Source: Pseudopedobacter saltans
GTDB lineage: Bacteria; Bacteroidota; Bacteroidia; Chitinophagales; Chitinophagaceae
Assembly: GCA_003241175.1 (NCBI GenBank)
Contig: QFOI01000025.1
Location: 1 to 17,926 of the forward strand
Direction of reading: 5' to 3'
Length of the DNA: 17,926 nucleotides
Shown: in pieces, positions 13,967 to 17,926 of the stretch
Numbering within the stretch: position 1 is the first letter of the stretch
How the letters are laid out: every line of letters begins with the position of its first letter
Made by a program: the position numbers and the translations under genes
Notes under the pieces: generated by a model
Database searches by the model: none
Told to the model about the DNA's origin: nothing
What the model saw: the letters and a program-made list of their open reading frames with translations, nothing else

Positions 13967-16812
13967 TGTTATTAAAATCCAAGCTACTACTACTTACATT
14001 TTTGTGTCTGACTGCAATAGTAACACAAGCTCAAAACCAAGAATCCTATATTAAAGGAAGAATATACGACTCCATTAATGATATTCCACTACAATCCGCA
14101 AGTGTGGTTGTATACAAAACAAAAGATTCTTCTTTGGTTAATTTTCAGATCGCAGACTATAAAGGAGAATTCAATATAAAGGATTTACCTCCAAAAACAC
14201 CGATGTATGCAATGGTGACATTCACCGGATATATTTCACAAAAAATAACCTTAGATACCTCCAATACGTTTTGGGATCTTAAAACCATCAATCTAAAGCA
14301 TGTTGATAGTAGCAATTTAGAAGAAGTTGTCGTCAAGGCTGTTGCCCCTATCAAAATGAATGGCGATACACTGGAAATCAATCCTGACGCATTCAAACTA
14401 GACTCCAACGCAGTAGTTGAAGACATGCTTTTACGTGTTCCAGGAATGGTCGTTTGGGCTGATGGAACTATAACGATGAATGGAAAGAAAATCGAAAAAC
14501 TCTTGGTGGACGGAAAACCTTTTTTCGGTGGTCAAACAAATATAGCGACTCAAAATTTACCTAAAGACGCGATTCAAAAAATACAACTGTATCAAGAAAA
14601 AGATCCAACCAAGATTGAAGGCCAGGATCCTGCTAAAAAAGATTCTCTTTATAGTCTAAATATTCAACTTAAGGCCGATAAAAAAAATGGATTGTTTGGG
14701 AAAGTCACTGCAGGCTACGGCACAGACAAGAGATATGATGCTTCAGGAGTAATACAAGCCTACGACCCCAAAAATCAATATGGTATTGCGTTTGGTACGG
14801 ACAACACCAATAGAACAAGTGGCATTGGATCAGGTGCTTTTTTAGAAAACACATTCAAGCAAAATTTTTGGAGATATTCCTACAGTGATCCAAATGTGAG
14901 TGGTATTAAGAAAAACTTGTGGGCAAATGCCAAATACCAACATAGTTTCAACGAAGCCAATAATGGAAGATTTTATACCCGACTTACAGGGGATTATGGT
15001 TATTCCAATATCAAAACAAATGTCTTTACCAATACCGACCAGACAGACAATCTCATCACCTACAATCAACATAGCATATCTAATTCCAACAGTGACAATT
15101 CTACAAATGCGCATCAGATCAACCTCAACTACGACAGTAGGAAACAATATGGAGACTATGTCAACATCAACTCCAAATTTGAGTATTCAAGCAACGACAA
15201 TAATAGTCAATCCAATTATAATATTTTTAGAAATGATACCGCTATCAGTGCCAATAACGTATTAAACAACACACACAGCAACAGTAAAAATGTCAACATC
15301 GGAGGGTTCGTTTCCAGAAATGACTATAATAAGCAGAACAATCCTCTTACTAGCTATAGTCTCAATTTTAATGTCAATTATGACGACAATAATTCAGTGA
15401 CCCAAACAAGCAACATATTTCACTCTTTTGTTGATACAGTTCCTTCTAGTACTATCATCAGAAACTATAACAACAATAGTAAAAATCTTAGCACTAACGC
15501 ATATCTCCGTTATGACGGGTTTAAGAAACTTTTGTTTGGCATTTATAACTTTTATAACATAGACATTTCCTTAAATAACCGAATTAGTTACAGCAGAAAT
15601 ACACAAAACAATCATGTACAGGATTTAGACACATTGACTAATAGTTATCTAGATAATAATTACCTGACTTATGACAATACACTTTCCAATTTTAACTATA
15701 GTCCAGGATTTTCTTTATCTAAGAGTATTAACAAAAACATCTACGGAAAATATTATTATTGGCTATATATAAACGCCTCTATCGAGCATAATTGGATTGA
15801 TCAAAATAATAGATCGAGCTTACTGTATAGAAACATAGATCGAAATTACTCTTTATGGACTCCAAGCATCAATATTAATTTTAACAAACAGAAGAACAAT
15901 CAATACTGGATGTATGCTTATTTAAATGCTAACATTAGTCCATCCCTGCCAACTATTGATCAATTGGCACCCGTTGTTGACTCATCTAATAGATATAGTG
16001 TTGTATCCGGGAACCCATTTCTTAGAGCCGGCAAAACTAAATCCATCAACTATAATTTATCCATTGACCGTTCCAATCAAAAGGCGAAGAGCGGGTACGG
16101 ATTACAACTCAATGGATATTGGTCAAGCGCTCAAAATGCCGTTATAGATAGTTTAGTGTATGATGCTTCTGGTAAAAGTATTCGCTATTTGCTAAATGGA
16201 GACGGTGCCAAAAACTTTAGCTTAAATGGAGACATCCATTTTTCTACCAAATTCAAAACCAAATATCAGTTGCAAGCACAGTACACACCTAATTTTAACA
16301 TCAATAGCTCTCCTAGTTTTATCAATGGGTTTGCAACAACATCCAAAAATCAAACACTAGGGCATGGGGTGAGTTTGTCATTTATTATCATAGATAAATT
16401 TAACATGACTATTGGAGAAAGGATAATCAATACTAAAAACACCCAGAACGAAACGGCAACAAAAATCCAAAACAACACCACAAGTTTGGATGCGACCTAC
16501 ACTGTTATCAAAAACTTAAATATCTCCTCCAACTTCAACTATCAGACCAATAAAGCATCAACTAATAAGACAAATGCCGCTATTTGGAATGCAACCTCGA
16601 CATATCGATTCATGCAAGATAAAGTGGAAGTGAAATTCACCGCTTTTGATCTTCTGCGACAAAACAAAAACATCACCAACTTTGCGAACCAAAACAATAT
16701 TGGAACAACAGTTACTAATGGTTTAAGACAATATTTCATGCTTTCCTTTTCATTCTATCCAAGAAAATTTGGAGGAAAGCAAAATAACAATATGGGAGTT
16801 ATTGTACGTTAA
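13966..16812 (+). CDS. Outer-membrane beta-barrel protein, TonB-dependent-receptor-like
   Basis: A 948-residue protein. Residues 1-22 are a signal peptide (ending VTQA). Residues 28-110 form a carboxypeptidase-regulatory-like beta-sandwich (GRIYDSINDIPLQSASVVVY). LEEVVV at 118-123 is typical of the joint before a plug. Residues 125-235 resemble a TonB-receptor plug (LLRVPGMVVWADG, VDGKPFFGG). The remainder is a beta-barrel rich in Asn, Ser and Tyr, with alternating strands, ending FYPRKFGG...VIVR. This is the pattern of the outer-membrane beta-barrel (OMP_b-brl_3) group of Bacteroidota. Import or export of a polymer, peptide or siderophore is possible; the sequence does not say which. No SusD gene is nearby; the coupled propeller gene upstream may supply a partner. 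No terminator is visible before clpX. Confidence 0.88.
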   Translation: MLLKSKLLLLTFLCLTAIVTQAQNQESYIKGRIYDSINDIPLQSASVVVYKTKDSSLVNFQIADYKGEFNIKDLPPKTPMYAMVTFTGYISQKITLDTSNTFWDLKTINLKHVDSSNLEEVVVKAVAPIKMNGDTLEINPDAFKLDSNAVVEDMLLRVPGMVVWADGTITMNGKKIEKLLVDGKPFFGGQTNIATQNLPKDAIQKIQLYQEKDPTKIEGQDPAKKDSLYSLNIQLKADKKNGLFGKVTAGYGTDKRYDASGVIQAYDPKNQYGIAFGTDNTNRTSGIGSGAFLENTFKQNFWRYSYSDPNVSGIKKNLWANAKYQHSFNEANNGRFYTRLTGDYGYSNIKTNVFTNTDQTDNLITYNQHSISNSNSDNSTNAHQINLNYDSRKQYGDYVNINSKFEYSSNDNNSQSNYNIFRNDTAISANNVLNNTHSNSKNVNIGGFVSRNDYNKQNNPLTSYSLNFNVNYDDNNSVTQTSNIFHSFVDTVPSSTIIRNYNNNSKNLSTNAYLRYDGFKKLLFGIYNFYNIDISLNNRISYSRNTQNNHVQDLDTLTNSYLDNNYLTYDNTLSNFNYSPGFSLSKSINKNIYGKYYYWLYINASIEHNWIDQNNRSSLLYRNIDRNYSLWTPSININFNKQKNNQYWMYAYLNANISPSLPTIDQLAPVVDSSNRYSVVSGNPFLRAGKTKSINYNLSIDRSNQKAKSGYGLQLNGYWSSAQNAVIDSLVYDASGKSIRYLLNGDGAKNFSLNGDIHFSTKFKTKYQLQAQYTPNFNINSSPSFINGFATTSKNQTLGHGVSLSFIIIDKFNMTIGERIINTKNTQNETATKIQNNTTSLDATYTVIKNLNISSNFNYQTNKASTNKTNAAIWNATSTYRFMQDKVEVKFTAFDLLRQNKNITNFANQNNIGTTVTNGLRQYFMLSFSFYPRKFGGKQNNNMGVIVR

Positions 16813-16845
16813 CGTGTCTTTGTATTTTAGTCGAGGCAATTGGTG

Positions 16846-16853
16846 TATCTTTG
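16846..16853 (+). promoter_or_regulatory. clpX promoter -7 box
   Basis: TATCTTTG matches TAnnTTTG exactly and is followed by GCACCGCA, a context common at Bacteroidota promoters. It lies 29 bases before the clpX ATG. A TTTG at 16819-16822 is 23 bases upstream, longer than the usual 19-base spacing, so the -33 element is uncertain. Confidence 0.6.
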
Positions 16854-16882
16854 CACCGCAAATTTTATTAAAGGAAAATTAT

Positions 16883-17926
16883 ATGGCAAAGCAATCGTCA
16901 CAGTTACATTGTTCTTTTTGCGGACGTTCGCGAGATGAGGTGAAGATTTTGATAGCTGGTTTGGAAGGACATATCTGCGAAAATTGTGTGGAGCATGCCC
17001 AAGAGATTATAGCACAGGAAATTACGTCCAACGTAGCGAGTGCGACTTCTGGTTCAAAGCTTACCATGCGAAAACCAACAGAAATTAAAAAGTTTTTGGA
17101 TCAATATGTTATCGGTCAGGAAGATGCCAAAAAGGTACTGTCTGTGGCCGTTTACAACCATTTCAAACGTATCACCCAAAAGAAATCTGACAATGATGTG
17201 GAAATAGAAAAATCCAACATTGTCATGGTAGGGGAAACAGGAACGGGTAAAACGCTATTGGCAAAAAGTATTGCCAAGTTGTTGAATGTGCCATTTGCTA
17301 TTGTGGATGCAACTGTATTTACAGAAGCAGGTTATGTTGGGGAAGACGTGGAAAGTATGCTGACTCGTCTTTTGCAATCCTGTAACTACGATGTTGCAGC
17401 AGCAGAGCGAGGAATTGTTTACGTGGATGAGATAGACAAAATCGCACGCAAAGGGGACAATCCGTCCATCACGCGTGACGTGAGCGGCGAAGGTGTACAA
17501 CAAGGTTTGCTGAAAATGTTGGAAGGAACAGAAGCGCTTGTACCACCACAAGGAGGGCGTAAACATCCAGAACAAAAAATGATCAAAATCAACACCCAAA
17601 ATATCCTTTTCATCTGTGGAGGAGCGTTTGATGGTGTGGACAAAATCATTGCTAGACGCATCAATACAAATTCTATTGGTTTCAATGTGAACAAGCAACA
17701 AGAAGAAGAACAGAAGAAAAACCTTTTGCAGTTTATCAATGCACAAGATTTGAAATCTTTTGGATTGATTCCAGAATTGTTAGGACGTTTGCCAGTGGTG
17801 ACGCATCTGGATCCTTTGGATATCGAAACTTTGCGTTCCATATTGACTGAACCCAAAAACAGTTTGATCAAACAGTTTACAAGATTGTTCGAATTGGAAG
17901 GTGTTAAGTTGAGTATTGACAATGAT
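16883..17926 (+). CDS. clpX: ATP-dependent Clp protease ATP-binding subunit ClpX (5' part, cut by window end)
   Basis: The first 348 codons, running in frame to the window edge without a stop; full ClpX is about 410-430 residues. ClpX is the AAA+ unfoldase that feeds ClpP. C10, C13, C32 and C35 form the N-terminal zinc-binding domain. Walker A is GETGTGKT at 117-124, Walker B is VYVDEID at 179-185, and pore loop 1 is GYVG at 150-153. The RKH loop is at 226-228. The ClpP-docking tripeptide IGF is at 265-267. GLIPELLGRLP near 294-304 holds the arginine finger; sensor 2 lies beyond the window. Walker A has Glu where GPTGSGKT is commonest. The ATG at 16883 has an A-rich leader and its own promoter box. 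The clpP pair lies 4.3 kb upstream, across the propeller-barrel operon. Confidence 0.97.
   Translation, partial: MAKQSSQLHCSFCGRSRDEVKILIAGLEGHICENCVEHAQEIIAQEITSNVASATSGSKLTMRKPTEIKKFLDQYVIGQEDAKKVLSVAVYNHFKRITQKKSDNDVEIEKSNIVMVGETGTGKTLLAKSIAKLLNVPFAIVDATVFTEAGYVGEDVESMLTRLLQSCNYDVAAAERGIVYVDEIDKIARKGDNPSITRDVSGEGVQQGLLKMLEGTEALVPPQGGRKHPEQKMIKINTQNILFICGGAFDGVDKIIARRINTNSIGFNVNKQQEEEQKKNLLQFINAQDLKSFGLIPELLGRLPVVTHLDPLDIETLRSILTEPKNSLIKQFTRLFELEGVKLSIDND

Noticed and set aside
17255..17922. Two long minus-strand frames opposite clpX
   Set aside because: They overlie the highly conserved AAA+ core of clpX and show no family features.

Overview
The window looks like chromosome from a member of the Bacteroidota, most likely Chitinophagales/Chitinophagaceae; the family is an inference. 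Several features support this. Promoter-like TAnnTTTG boxes lie upstream of gyrA, clpX and a GYF-domain gene. Shine-Dalgarno sites are absent and leaders are A-rich. Signal peptides end in A-Q or S-Q. There is an outer-membrane beta-barrel protein with a carboxypeptidase-regulatory-like N-terminal domain, a 6-bladed beta-propeller protein, and a Bacteroidota-style gyrA followed by a TPR gene. No rRNA, tRNA, CRISPR array, insertion sequence or phage gene was seen. No gene-free gap exceeds 300 bases; the longest are about 215 bases, at 2837-3053 and 9348-9562.

Layout. (1) 44-1996: a LysR-type regulator followed by a YeiH/UPF0324 membrane transporter, a classic regulator-transporter pair. A short dyad sits just before the transporter start. 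(2) 2054-2836: a strikingly AT-rich gene for an uncharacterised zinc-ligand protein (CxxC, SHIIPKF, CxxCE, WR), closed by a hairpin terminator. It looks like an accessory gene. (3) 3054-3997: a PhnB-like VOC protein and a small secreted protein of unknown function, probably co-transcribed. (4) 3980-5227 (minus): a secreted retropepsin-like protein with a PDZ-like tail and altered catalytic motifs. It overlaps the previous gene tail to tail. (5) 5342-9347 (minus): gyrA followed by a secreted TPR-like gene, with a good promoter before gyrA and a terminator after the TPR gene. (6) 9563-10951: a membrane protein with a cytoplasmic GYF_2 domain and an exported C-terminal domain. (7) 11123-12536: two adjacent ClpP peptidase genes, the second with an unusual acidic N-terminus, closed by a very strong terminator. 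(8) 12710-16812: a translationally coupled operon for an exported beta-propeller and a large outer-membrane beta-barrel. (9) 16883 to the window end: the first 348 codons of clpX, with its own promoter.

How the genes fit together. ClpX recognises and unfolds substrates that the ClpP chamber degrades. Here the peptidase genes and clpX are separated by the cell-envelope operon of region 8. The propeller and barrel probably act together at the outer membrane. Most of the window is housekeeping sequence. The parts most worth a second look are the AT-rich zinc-ligand gene, the paralogous ClpP pair, the propeller-barrel operon lying between clpP and clpX, the DNG/DFG retropepsin-like protein, and the GYF_2 membrane protein with a tandem repeat.
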